From an uncultured Caulobacterales bacterium (GTDB lineage Bacteria; Pseudomonadota; Alphaproteobacteria; Caulobacterales; Caulobacteraceae), in contig CAILTK010000027.1 in the NCBI GenBank assembly GCA_903837135.1, positions 154,321 through 218,320 of the forward strand: DNA of 64,000 bases, written 5' to 3'. The notes under the pieces are model-generated. The model was not told where the DNA came from, did not search any database, and worked only from the letters and a program-made list of their open reading frames with translations. Position 1 is the stretch's first letter. Each line of letters opens with the position of its first letter. Both the position numbers and the translations under genes were made by a program. Below, piece by piece: positions 8,270 to 16,335 of this stretch.

Positions 8270-10129
8270 TCAGGCCCGGGCAGGCCCCAGGGTTTCGCCG
8301 CCGCGCAACGCCAATCCCTTCAGTCCGCCTTCGTCGCGCCATCCGCGGATGATCTGGAACAGGACGATCGGACCAAGGCCGAAACCATAGCCCTTCATCG
8401 CTTCCGGATTTATCTGGCCCTCGGCGTTGTAGTACCCGGGCGTACAGGTCTTGAGGAAGTCCATGGCGATACCGCTCACCGCGCCGCATTGGCCGACCCA
8501 GGCGGCCTCCGCCTCCGCCGTCGCCTCGACCACCTTGGCCCCGGCCGCTTCGGTCCTCTCCACCACATAGCCCATGTGCCGGGACATCTCGTCCAGCCCA
8601 TGGCAGAAATTCGCGGCGAGCGCGCCTTGAGCCGTCTGATGGATGAACAGGTTGGGGAATCCATGCATCATCATCCCCTGGAAGGTGCTTATGCCCTGGG
8701 CCTGCCATTTCGCGGCCAGGTCCAACCCGTCTCGGCCGACGATGCGAAAACCGTTCCTCACGACCGTATCGGCGCCGATCTCGAAGCCCGAGGCGAAAAT
8801 AATGCAGTCCACCGGATAGGCTTGGCCGTTCACCACCACGGCGTCCTCGGTGATGGCGTCGACTCCTTTGCCGTCGGTGTCGACGAGCGTCACGTTCTCG
8901 CGGTTGAAGGTCTCCAGATAGCCGTCGTGGAAGACGGGCCGTTTGCAGAATCGTCGGTACCAGGGTTTCAAACGCTCCGCCGTGGCGCGGTCGCCGACGA
9001 TACCGTCCACGCGGGTCCGGATTTCGTTCATCTTCTCCGCGTCCGCGTATTCGGCGGCGAGCAGTAGCGCCTCAAGGGAGTTCGCCCCGCCCTTGTTGTC
9101 CGAGCTCGACGCGCCGAGCGCGCCGATGCGCGTGAACAGGAAGGTCCAACCGTCCTGGATCAGGTCCTCGTCGGCGCCCATGCCCGACGTGAGGGCCGTG
9201 AAATTCTCGATGAGACGCTTCTGCCAGCCGGGCCCCAGCGCGGCGATCCAATCGGGATCCGTGGGCTTCTCCTCGCGGACGTCGACGCCCGACGGGGTGC
9301 GCTGCACGACGTAGAGATGTTCGGCGGTCTCGGCCAGGTGCGGAACCACCTGTATGGCGGTTGCGCCCGTGCCGATGATGGCGACACGTTTGCCCTTCAG
9401 GCCGACCAGGCCGCCTTCGGGGCCGCCCCCCGTGTACCCGTAGTCCCACCGGCTGGAGTGGAAGGTGTGGCCCTTGTAGCGGTCGATCCCCGCGATCCCC
9501 GGCAGCTTGGGACGCGAGAAACTCCCCGTGGCCGTCAAGACGTATTTGGCCTTGATGCGATCGCCTTGGACGGTCGAGGCAAGCCAGAGCGCCTCCTCCT
9601 CGAGCCAACGCAGTTCGGTCACTTCGGTCTGGAACAGGCCGAGATCCCTCAGCCCGAAATGATCGACGAGACGTTCGGCGTGCTCCCGGATCTCCTGGCC
9701 GCTCGCATAGTTGCGCGGCGGTACGTAGCCGACCTCCTCCAGGAGCGGGAGATAGACGTATGACTTCATATCGCAGGCGAGGCCCGGGTAACGGTTCCAG
9801 TACCAGGTTCCGCCGAAGCCTCCGCCCTTCTCCACAATCAGAATGTCCTCGAGCCCGGCCTTCTTCAGCTGCAGCGCGCTGAGAATGCCGCCGAAGCCTC
9901 CGCCGACGACAAGCGCCTGCACGGTCCGCTCGATGGGCGCGCGCTCGACGGGGCGGGCGTAGGGGTCTTCGACGAAATAGCCGAACTCACCCTTGGTCTG
10001 GACATATTGATCGGTTCCGTCCGGGCGAAGACGCTTGTCCCGCTCCTCGGCATATCGTCGGCGCAGGGCGTCGATATCCAGCGCCGATACTTGCCCCGCA
10101 GCCGGGGTCTCGAGCGTCCGCTTACTCAT
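8270..10129 (-). CDS. Flavin monooxygenase, Baeyer-Villiger type
   Basis: FAD- and NADPH-dependent monooxygenase of 619 residues that probably inserts oxygen next to a ketone to give an ester or lactone. Two Rossmann signatures are seen: GGGFGG (76-81) for FAD and GTGATA (253-258) for NADPH. The BVMO-characteristic GTWYWNRYPG lies at 107-116, and a BVMO fingerprint at 218-229 reads YKGHTFHSSRWD, with Tyr where Phe is usual. The long N-terminus ('RRRYAEERDKRLRPDGTDQY') resembles large-ring-ketone BVMOs such as cyclopentadecanone monooxygenase. It is downstream of the MFS gene (82-bp gap) with the shared element at 10201 in between. Substrate unknown. Confidence 0.88.
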   Translation of the reverse strand: MSKRTLETPAAGQVSALDIDALRRRYAEERDKRLRPDGTDQYVQTKGEFGYFVEDPYARPVERAPIERTVQALVVGGGFGGILSALQLKKAGLEDILIVEKGGGFGGTWYWNRYPGLACDMKSYVYLPLLEEVGYVPPRNYASGQEIREHAERLVDHFGLRDLGLFQTEVTELRWLEEEALWLASTVQGDRIKAKYVLTATGSFSRPKLPGIAGIDRYKGHTFHSSRWDYGYTGGGPEGGLVGLKGKRVAIIGTGATAIQVVPHLAETAEHLYVVQRTPSGVDVREEKPTDPDWIAALGPGWQKRLIENFTALTSGMGADEDLIQDGWTFLFTRIGALGASSSDNKGGANSLEALLLAAEYADAEKMNEIRTRVDGIVGDRATAERLKPWYRRFCKRPVFHDGYLETFNRENVTLVDTDGKGVDAITEDAVVVNGQAYPVDCIIFASGFEIGADTVVRNGFRIVGRDGLDLAAKWQAQGISTFQGMMMHGFPNLFIHQTAQGALAANFCHGLDEMSRHMGYVVERTEAAGAKVVEATAEAEAAWVGQCGAVSGIAMDFLKTCTPGYYNAEGQINPEAMKGYGFGLGPIVLFQIIRGWRDEGGLKGLALRGGETLGPARA

Positions 10130-10200
10130 CCGCCTGGTTCCTGCGGGCGAGCGCGTCGCCCTCTTCTCTCCGAAGCAGGGTGAACGGCCCCGAGAAAATA

Positions 10201-10230
10201 GTCAAATCATACTAGTCAATCTCTCCTATA
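10201..10230 (-). promoter_or_regulatory. 30-bp element shared with 5263-5292 (copy 2)
   Basis: On the plus strand GTCAA (10201), ACTAGT (10211), ATCT (10219) and TCCTATA (10224) repeat the element at 5263 with identical spacing. This copy is 71 bp upstream of the monooxygenase start and overlaps the last codons of the MFS gene (stop TAG at 10212-10214). That suggests a regulated internal promoter for the monooxygenase. Relative to its gene the copy is inverted compared with copy 1, which suits a dimeric regulator recognising the ACTAGT-centred dyad. Confidence 0.5.
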
Positions 10231-11567
10231 TGATCGGGCGCCGGCCCGGTCCGCCCGCGGCTCTGGGGCGTATGGTCTCGTCGCGCCTTCGCCTGGCGAC
10301 CGAGCCCCAGCACCAGCAGGGCCGCCAGGATGTAGCCGATGGGCAAGAGGCTGATCCCCAGGTGAAAGCTCCCCGTCGCGTCCTTGGCCAGTCCCCACAG
10401 GAAGGGGCTGACGAAGGAGCCCAACTGACCGATCGAATTGATCACGGCGACGCTGACCGCCATCGAGCGCGGGGCCAAGACGTCGCTCGGCGCCAGCCAG
10501 ACGGTGGCGGCGATGCCGAAGTTGCTGACGATGGCCAGCCAGTAGGCGCCGATCATCACCAGCGGGTCCTTGGTCACGCTCAGGATGGCGTAGGCGAGGG
10601 CGGAGGTGAAAAGGGGAATGGCCAGGTGCACGAACCGCTCGCGGCGCCGGTCCGAATGCCAGCCGGCCAGGACCATGGTCACCGCGCCAAGCACCCCGCC
10701 GGCGGCGACCAGATAGCCGACGCGGCCCACGTCAAGGTGGGTCGCCTGTCCGAGCAGCTGGGGCGCCGACAGGTTGAAGGCGTAGTAGGATCCGAGCGCC
10801 ACCACGTTTACCAGGGCGAAGGCCAGCACGATCGGGTTCAGCAGGGCGCGCAGCAGGCCGCGATCCCGGTGGCGCTCCGGCGAGGAGAAATCCGCGGCCA
10901 GCTTGCGTTCGATCCAGTCCTTCTCGTCCGGCGACAACCATTTGGCCGAGGCGGGCGAGTCCGGCAGCAGGAACAGGATCGCCACACCCATCAGCACCGC
11001 CGGCAAGCCTTCGACCAGGAACAGCCATTGCCACCCGGCCAGGCCCAGCCGGCCCTGCAGGCCCAGGAGGCTGCCCGCCACGCCGCCCATCACCACCGTG
11101 CTCAGCGGCGAGGCGACATAGAAGCGGGTGATCGCCCGGCCGCGCGCCTCGGCCGGAAACCAGGACGTGAGATAGTAGATCACTCCGGGGAAGAAGCCCG
11201 CTTCCGCGACGCCCAGCAGGAAGCGCATGACGTAGAACTGCAGCGGCGTGCGCACGAACAGCATGCCGGCGGCCAGGAGGCCCCAGGTGATCATGATACG
11301 CGCGATCCAGCGCCGCGCGCCGAACCTGGCCAGCAGCAGGTTCGAGGGAACCTCGAGCAGGGCGTAGCTCAGAAAGAACAGGCCGCCGCCGAGGCCATAG
11401 ATCGCGGCGCTGAAATGCAGGTCGCGGTTCATCGTCTGGGCGGCGAAGCTGATGTTGGCCCGGTCGATGAAGGCGAAGCCGTAGCCGAGCGCGATCAGGG
11501 GAAGGATCCGCCAGGACGCCTTGCTGAGCGTCCGCGCGCCGATCGCGGCGTCGCTGGCCGGGTCCAG
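10212..11567 (-). CDS. MFS transporter, anion:cation symporter-like; probable CTG start
   Basis: Twelve-helix major facilitator protein of about 451 residues, resembling the ACS group (phthalate, glucarate and aromatic-acid carriers): 'ALGYGFAFIDRANISFAAQ' in helix 1 and 'RFLLGVAEAGFFPGVIYYL' in helices 4-5. No in-frame ATG, GTG or TTG exists between the stop of the preceding hydrolase (11603) and helix 1. The best start is CTG at 11565-11567, preceded by GAGAGG at 7-bp spacing, which gives an N-terminus of normal family length. The frame stays open further upstream, but only as a shadow inside the hydrolase gene. It is probably the importer for the catabolic block. Confidence 0.85.
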   Translation of the reverse strand: MDPASDAAIGARTLSKASWRILPLIALGYGFAFIDRANISFAAQTMNRDLHFSAAIYGLGGGLFFLSYALLEVPSNLLLARFGARRWIARIMITWGLLAAGMLFVRTPLQFYVMRFLLGVAEAGFFPGVIYYLTSWFPAEARGRAITRFYVASPLSTVVMGGVAGSLLGLQGRLGLAGWQWLFLVEGLPAVLMGVAILFLLPDSPASAKWLSPDEKDWIERKLAADFSSPERHRDRGLLRALLNPIVLAFALVNVVALGSYYAFNLSAPQLLGQATHLDVGRVGYLVAAGGVLGAVTMVLAGWHSDRRRERFVHLAIPLFTSALAYAILSVTKDPLVMIGAYWLAIVSNFGIAATVWLAPSDVLAPRSMAVSVAVINSIGQLGSFVSPFLWGLAKDATGSFHLGISLLPIGYILAALLVLGLGRQAKARRDHTPQSRGRTGPAPDHIGEID

Positions 11568-11602
11568 CGCCGCGCCTCTCGCCGAGGTCGTCCGGACGCC
11601 GG

Positions 11603-13504
11603 TTATGGGACTATCGGCAGGATGATCCGCGACGCCATGTCGGGCGACGCGAAGACCCGCTGACGCGCGGCGACGAAGTCCGAGGCTTTGGCTGCGTAGA
11701 TGCTGGGGACGAAGGTCTGCGGGTTGCGGTCGATCAGGGGGAACCAGGTGGACTGGATCTGCACCATGATCCGATGGCCCTTTCTGAATACGTGGTCGCG
11801 GTCGCGCAGCGGCACATCCCAGCGGATCGGCTTGTCGGGCGCCAGGGCTGCCGGATGCTCGAAATCCTTCAGGAAGCGCCCGCGGCGGACCTCCATGGCG
11901 ATGGGGAGCTGATAGCCGTTCAGGCTGGCGGCGAACTGGCCGGGTTTGGGCCCGTCGTCCGCCGGCCAGGGGGGCGTCTGCGCGTCCTCGGGGAAGACGT
12001 CGATCAGCTTGACCACCATGTCGCCATCCGTGCCCGAGGTGGCGGCGTAAAGTTCGGCCGCCACTTCGCCGGCGACCACCAGATCCTTGTCGAGTGGGGC
12101 GCTGACGAAACTCAGCACGTCCGGCCGGTGATCGACGAAGCGTTGGTCGGCGGATTCCCAATGGCGCCAGTCGCCGCCGGGATAGGTCGGCGAGATCGGA
12201 CGCTGGCGATAGGGCACGGGATTGGCCGGGTCCGAGACATAGTCGCGGTGGGCGCCCGCCTCGGCCGCGCCGGGGGCGGTGAAGCTCAAGCTTCCGTCGG
12301 CGTGCAGATAGAGGCTGGTCGGCTTCGCGTCACGCGGCGGCCAGGCTTTGTAGGTGCGCCAGGCGTTCGAGCCGGTCTCGAAAATGGTGGCGGCCCAGTC
12401 GGGCTTGGCCCCCTTGCCGTGCAGCCAGTAGGCGAAGAACGGCGCCTCGATCGTCGCGCGGAAGGCCAGCGCCGTGTCCTGGCCGAGATCGAGCGGCCCG
12501 AGGCTGGTCGCCTTGCCGCGCCAGCAGCCATGACACCAGGGTCCGGCGACCATCAGATTGGTGTGATCCGGGTCGTGGGCGGCGGCTTGGCGATAGATCC
12601 GCCATGGCCCCCACGGATCTTCCTGGTCCCAGAATCCGGCCACGTTGAGGTTGGGTACGGTCGAGCCGCGCAGGGTCTCCGCCCAGGCCTGCTGTCTCCA
12701 GAAGCTGTCGTAGTTCGGGTGCTCGGTCGCTTCGTTCCAGTATTTGATCTTGCCGTGAAGGTATTTGTCGTTGAGCGCCGGCAGGGGGCCGGCGGAGAGA
12801 TACCAGTCGTAGGTATCCCATTTGTCGAAGGCGAAGTGGGTGTTGGCGTTCTTGTCGGCCTCTTCGAGTACGGCGTATTCGAAATCGTAGCTGAGCCGCA
12901 GGGCGCCGTAGCGATGGTCGTCGTCGTTCATCCACTGGTCGACCGGCGAGGCCTGTTCGCTGACCGCCTTCAGCGCCGGGTGCGGGTCGAGCAGGGTGAC
13001 GCCGGCGGTCAGGCCATCGTAGGACACGCCCATCACGCCGACCCGGCCGTTGTTCAGCGGCACGTGCTTGACCAGCCAGTCGATGGTGTCCCAGGCGTCG
13101 CGCGTCTCGATCGTGCCCTTGCCCGGCGTGACCCGTGAATCCTCCGAGAGGCTGAATTCGCCCTCGGACTTGAAGCGTCCGCGCAGGTTCTGGATCACGA
13201 AGATATAGCCGTCGGCGGCCAGGGCCTTCAGCGACGCCGGAACCTCGGCGGGCGCCTTGTCCGGCACGCCGTAGGGCGTCCGCCGCAGCAGGATCGGCAG
13301 GGGCTCGCTCTGGCCGGCCGGGGTCAGGATCACCGTCTGCAACGCCACCCCGTCGCGCATGGGGATCATCACCTCCCGCCAGGTGAAGGGCGCCGGCGCG
13401 GGCGGCTTGACCGCGGTGGTCGGCGCCGCCGGAGCGGTCTGGGCGAGCGCCGGAGCGGCGATGATCCAGGCGGCCAACGCCGCCAGTTTCAACAGATGAT
13501 GCAA
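11603..13504 (-). CDS. CocE/NonD family hydrolase (X-Pro dipeptidyl-peptidase S15 type), secreted
   Basis: Alpha/beta serine hydrolase of about 633 residues in the CocE/glutaryl-acylase/X-Pro peptidase family, which cleave esters or amides. The nucleophile Ser lies in 'GVMGVSYDGLTAG', the cap and catalytic domain follow, and the C-terminal third is the jelly-roll domain ('ELYAATSGTDGDMVVKLIDV'). I chose TTG at 13502-13504 because GGGGGAGA precedes it by 4-5 bp and the product begins with a signal peptide (HHLLKLAALAAWIIAAPALA); an upstream ATG only adds an Arg/Gly-rich stretch. The MFS gene begins 35 bp downstream. It may open esters made by the monooxygenase, but its periplasmic location argues for acting on the incoming substrate. 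Confidence 0.85.
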   Translation of the reverse strand: MHHLLKLAALAAWIIAAPALAQTAPAAPTTAVKPPAPAPFTWREVMIPMRDGVALQTVILTPAGQSEPLPILLRRTPYGVPDKAPAEVPASLKALAADGYIFVIQNLRGRFKSEGEFSLSEDSRVTPGKGTIETRDAWDTIDWLVKHVPLNNGRVGVMGVSYDGLTAGVTLLDPHPALKAVSEQASPVDQWMNDDDHRYGALRLSYDFEYAVLEEADKNANTHFAFDKWDTYDWYLSAGPLPALNDKYLHGKIKYWNEATEHPNYDSFWRQQAWAETLRGSTVPNLNVAGFWDQEDPWGPWRIYRQAAAHDPDHTNLMVAGPWCHGCWRGKATSLGPLDLGQDTALAFRATIEAPFFAYWLHGKGAKPDWAATIFETGSNAWRTYKAWPPRDAKPTSLYLHADGSLSFTAPGAAEAGAHRDYVSDPANPVPYRQRPISPTYPGGDWRHWESADQRFVDHRPDVLSFVSAPLDKDLVVAGEVAAELYAATSGTDGDMVVKLIDVFPEDAQTPPWPADDGPKPGQFAASLNGYQLPIAMEVRRGRFLKDFEHPAALAPDKPIRWDVPLRDRDHVFRKGHRIMVQIQSTWFPLIDRNPQTFVPSIYAAKASDFVAARQRVFASPDMASRIILPIVP

Positions 13505-13695
13505 GCCGTCTCCCCCGACGCGCCGGCCGACCCGCGCGGACGCCCCATCCTTCGATCGGGTGGGCCGGCTTGTAAAGCGAGCCGCGCCGCCGCCGGCAAA
13601 GACGGCGCCCTCCGTCAAAGTCCCCGCCTAGAATTTCCGCTGATCACAGCCGAAACCGGGATCGCAGGGCAGAGCGTTCGAGCAGCGGGCGGACC

Positions 13696-14682
13696 CTACG
13701 CCACGTCCCGCAGGAAGGCCGCCAGGCCGGCGAAATAGCGGTCCTGGTCGTCGTACATGGCCAGGTGGCTGCCCTCCGGCAGGTGCAGGTGCCGGCCCTT
13801 CGGCAGTCGCTCCGCCATCGCCGTCATATGGTCCGGGTCCATGGTGTCGTAGCGGGCGCCGATGGTCAGGGTCGGGACGGTGATCCGGGCCAGGTCGTCG
13901 AACCGGTCCCACTCGGCCAGGCGGCCGCTGGCGCCGAGTTCGCTCGGCCCCTGCATCAGGGTGTAGAGCTCGTTGTTGATGTGACCGAAGCTGCGCGTCA
14001 CCGGTTCGGGCCAGTCGGCGGCGGGCCGGCGCAGGACGTGCTTTTCGTAATGCATCGGCATCAGGATCTCCATGTAGCGGGGGTCCGCGGTCTGTCCGGC
14101 GGCCTCCAGCGCCTGCGCCTCGGCCAGCAGGGCGGGGTCCATGGCCGGCATCAGCACGCGCCGCGCATAGTCGTTGTAGGCCGGGATCGAGGCCATCATG
14201 TTGGAGATGATCAGCGCCTTCAGATGCTGCTGATATTTCAGCGCGTACTCGATCGCCAGTATGCCGCCCCAGCTCTGGCCCAGAAGGCAGAAGCTATCCT
14301 GCGTCAGACCCAGGGCCTGGCGTACCTGCTCCACCTCCTCGACGAACCGCTCGGTGGTCCACAGGGCGGGATCGGTCGGCTGATCGCTGTTCCCCGAGCC
14401 GAGCTGGTCGTAATAGTAGTACTCGATCCCTTCCGCCGGCAGCAGGCTGTCGAACCCTTCGAAATACTCGTGCGTCGCGCCCGGCCCGCCGTGCAGCAGC
14501 AGGAGCTTGAGTTTCGGGTTGTTCCCGGTCCGCTTGGTCCAGACGCGATAGGGACCCGCCGGCGTTGCGATCTCGATCATCCGCGCGCCGCCGCTCCACG
14601 CATCGGCGCGTCCGCGGGTGTCGTAGTAGTCGGGCGTTTCCGATTCCGCCTGTTCGCCGTTCGCCAAAATCAACTCCTTCAT
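13696..14682 (-). CDS. Proline iminopeptidase-like alpha/beta hydrolase
   Basis: Cytoplasmic S33-family hydrolase of 328 residues. It has the oxyanion-hole motif HGGPG (64-68), the nucleophile elbow GQSWGG (Ser137), an Asp near 'GARYDTMDPDH' and a His in 'GSHLAMYDD', so the triad looks complete. There is no signal peptide. The ATG follows GGAGGGCGAGC. Family members remove N-terminal proline or hydrolyse small amides, esters or lactones; the context of an oxidative catabolic block makes an ester or lactone substrate equally likely. It lies 191 bp upstream of the CocE-type gene on the same strand and is divergent from the KaiC-like gene. Confidence 0.87.
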   Translation of the reverse strand: MKELILANGEQAESETPDYYDTRGRADAWSGGARMIEIATPAGPYRVWTKRTGNNPKLKLLLLHGGPGATHEYFEGFDSLLPAEGIEYYYYDQLGSGNSDQPTDPALWTTERFVEEVEQVRQALGLTQDSFCLLGQSWGGILAIEYALKYQQHLKALIISNMMASIPAYNDYARRVLMPAMDPALLAEAQALEAAGQTADPRYMEILMPMHYEKHVLRRPAADWPEPVTRSFGHINNELYTLMQGPSELGASGRLAEWDRFDDLARITVPTLTIGARYDTMDPDHMTAMAERLPKGRHLHLPEGSHLAMYDDQDRYFAGLAAFLRDVA

Positions 14683-14838
14683 GCTCGCCCTCCGGGGCGG
14701 CTCCCGGCCGCGCGCCGAACGATATACCGGGCTTGTGGCCCGGCGCAGCCACAATCGCCGCTGCGCCGCTGCATCCAAAAAAGGCCAAGCTCGTTGTGGT
14801 AGGTCATCGCGCCAAAAGCGCATAACCGCGGAAGATCC

Positions 14839-16335
14839 ATGCGCCCCGCCGCCAGCTCGAATCGCATATCCACCGGCGTCGCCGACCTCGACCACATCCT
14901 CGGCGGCGGCCTGACCAAGGCCCGATCCTACCTGCTCGAGGGCACGCCCGGCAGCGGCAAGACCACCATCGCCCTGCAGTTCCTGCTCGAAGGCGCGCAT
15001 GTGGGCGAGCGCGGCCTCTACATCACCCTGTCGGAAACCGCCGAGGAATTGCGCGAGGTGGCGCGGAGCCACAACTGGTCGCTCGACGAGATCGAGCTGT
15101 TCGAGCTGGTCAGCGAAGACGGTCTCGACCCCGAAAGCGAGCAGTCCATCCTCGAGCCGTCCGAAGTCGAACTCGGCGAGACCATCGAGGGCGTGATCGA
15201 GTGCGTCGATCGTCTCCGGCCCTCGCGGGTGGTGTTCGACAGCCTGTCGGAAATGCGGCTGCTGGCCCAGAACTCCCTGCGCTATCGTCGCCAGATCCTG
15301 GCGCTGAAGCAGTTCTTCTCCACCCGCCAGTGCACCGTCCTGATGCTCGACGACCGCAGCTCCGATCCCGGCGACCTGCAGCTGCACAGCATCGCCCACG
15401 GGGTCATCACGCTCGAGCAGGCGGCCCAGGATTACGGCTCCGAGCGCCGGCGCCTCCGCGTGATCAAGATGCGCGGGGTGAAGTATCGCGGCGGCTTCCA
15501 CGACTTCGTCATCGAGACCGGCGGGGTCGCGGTCTTTCCCCGCCTGATCGCCGCCGAACACCACCGCACCTTCACCGGCGAACTGGTCTCCACGGGCGTA
15601 CCCGCGCTCGATCAGATGTTGGGCGGCGGCCTGGCGCCCGGCACCAACACCCTGCTGACCGGACCGTCCGGCGTCGGCAAGACCAGCACCGCGGTGCGCT
15701 GCAGCCTGGAGGCCATCCGTCGCGGCGAGAAGGCCGCCTATTTCCTGTTCGACGAAGGCGTGACCACCATGCTCGCCCGCGCCAAGTCGCTCGGCATGGA
15801 GCTGGAGCCGCACATCGAAAGCGGGGCGCTGAACGTCTCGCAGATCGACCCCGCCGAGCTGTCTCCGGGCGAATTCGCCAGCTGGGTGCGCCACGCCGTG
15901 GAGGACGACGGGGTCACCTTCCTGGTGATCGACAGTCTCAACGCCTTCCTGCAGGCCATGCCGGGCGAGAAGTACCTGCTGCTGCAGATGCACGAACTGC
16001 TCAGCTATCTCAACCAGCAGGGAGTCATCACCATGCTGGTGCTCGGCCAGCACGGGATCATCGGCGACGTCCGCGCGGATGTGGACCTCAGCTATCTCAG
16101 CGACGGGATCGTGCTGTTCCGCTACTTCGAGGCCAAGGGCAATGTGCTCAAGGCGGTCACCATCGCCAAGAGTCGCGTCACCGCTCACGAGACCAGCATC
16201 CGCGAATTCCGCCTGGGACCGTCGGGGGTCCAGGTCGGCGAACCGCTCGAAGACTTCGAGGGCGTCCTCGGCGGCCTGCCGGCCTATCGCGGCCGCACGC
16301 CGCTGATGGAGGATCCTACGGCGGCGGCAAGCTGA
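14839..16335 (+). CDS. KaiC-like double-domain ATPase
   Basis: RecA-fold ATPase of 498 residues with two KaiC domains. Each has a Walker A loop: GTPGSGKT (35-42) and GPSGVGKT (275-282). The first domain carries 'SETAEEL' where KaiC has its catalytic Glu pair; the second reads 'LFDEGVTTML'. Walker B-like strands are 'RVVFDSL' and 'FLVIDSLNAF'. No kaiA or kaiB lies nearby, so a cyanobacterial-type clock is not implied. The start ATG is preceded by GGAAG. Its stop overlaps the start of a hybrid histidine kinase as TGATG, implying translational coupling and a joint signalling role, as seen for other proteobacterial KaiC-like proteins. Confidence 0.9.
   Translation: MRPAASSNRISTGVADLDHILGGGLTKARSYLLEGTPGSGKTTIALQFLLEGAHVGERGLYITLSETAEELREVARSHNWSLDEIELFELVSEDGLDPESEQSILEPSEVELGETIEGVIECVDRLRPSRVVFDSLSEMRLLAQNSLRYRRQILALKQFFSTRQCTVLMLDDRSSDPGDLQLHSIAHGVITLEQAAQDYGSERRRLRVIKMRGVKYRGGFHDFVIETGGVAVFPRLIAAEHHRTFTGELVSTGVPALDQMLGGGLAPGTNTLLTGPSGVGKTSTAVRCSLEAIRRGEKAAYFLFDEGVTTMLARAKSLGMELEPHIESGALNVSQIDPAELSPGEFASWVRHAVEDDGVTFLVIDSLNAFLQAMPGEKYLLLQMHELLSYLNQQGVITMLVLGQHGIIGDVRADVDLSYLSDGIVLFRYFEAKGNVLKAVTIAKSRVTAHETSIREFRLGPSGVQVGEPLEDFEGVLGGLPAYRGRTPLMEDPTAAAS

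Noticed and set aside
13696..16188. 830-residue minus-strand frame running from the iminopeptidase through the KaiC-like gene
   Set aside because: Only the last 328 residues match a family; the rest is antisense to a gene with clear Walker motifs and has low-complexity, Gly/Asp/Leu-rich translation typical of high-GC shadows.
14839..16335. Cyanobacterial-type circadian clock
   Set aside because: Only a KaiC-like protein is present; kaiA and kaiB are absent from the window and KaiC-like ATPases serve other roles in proteobacteria.
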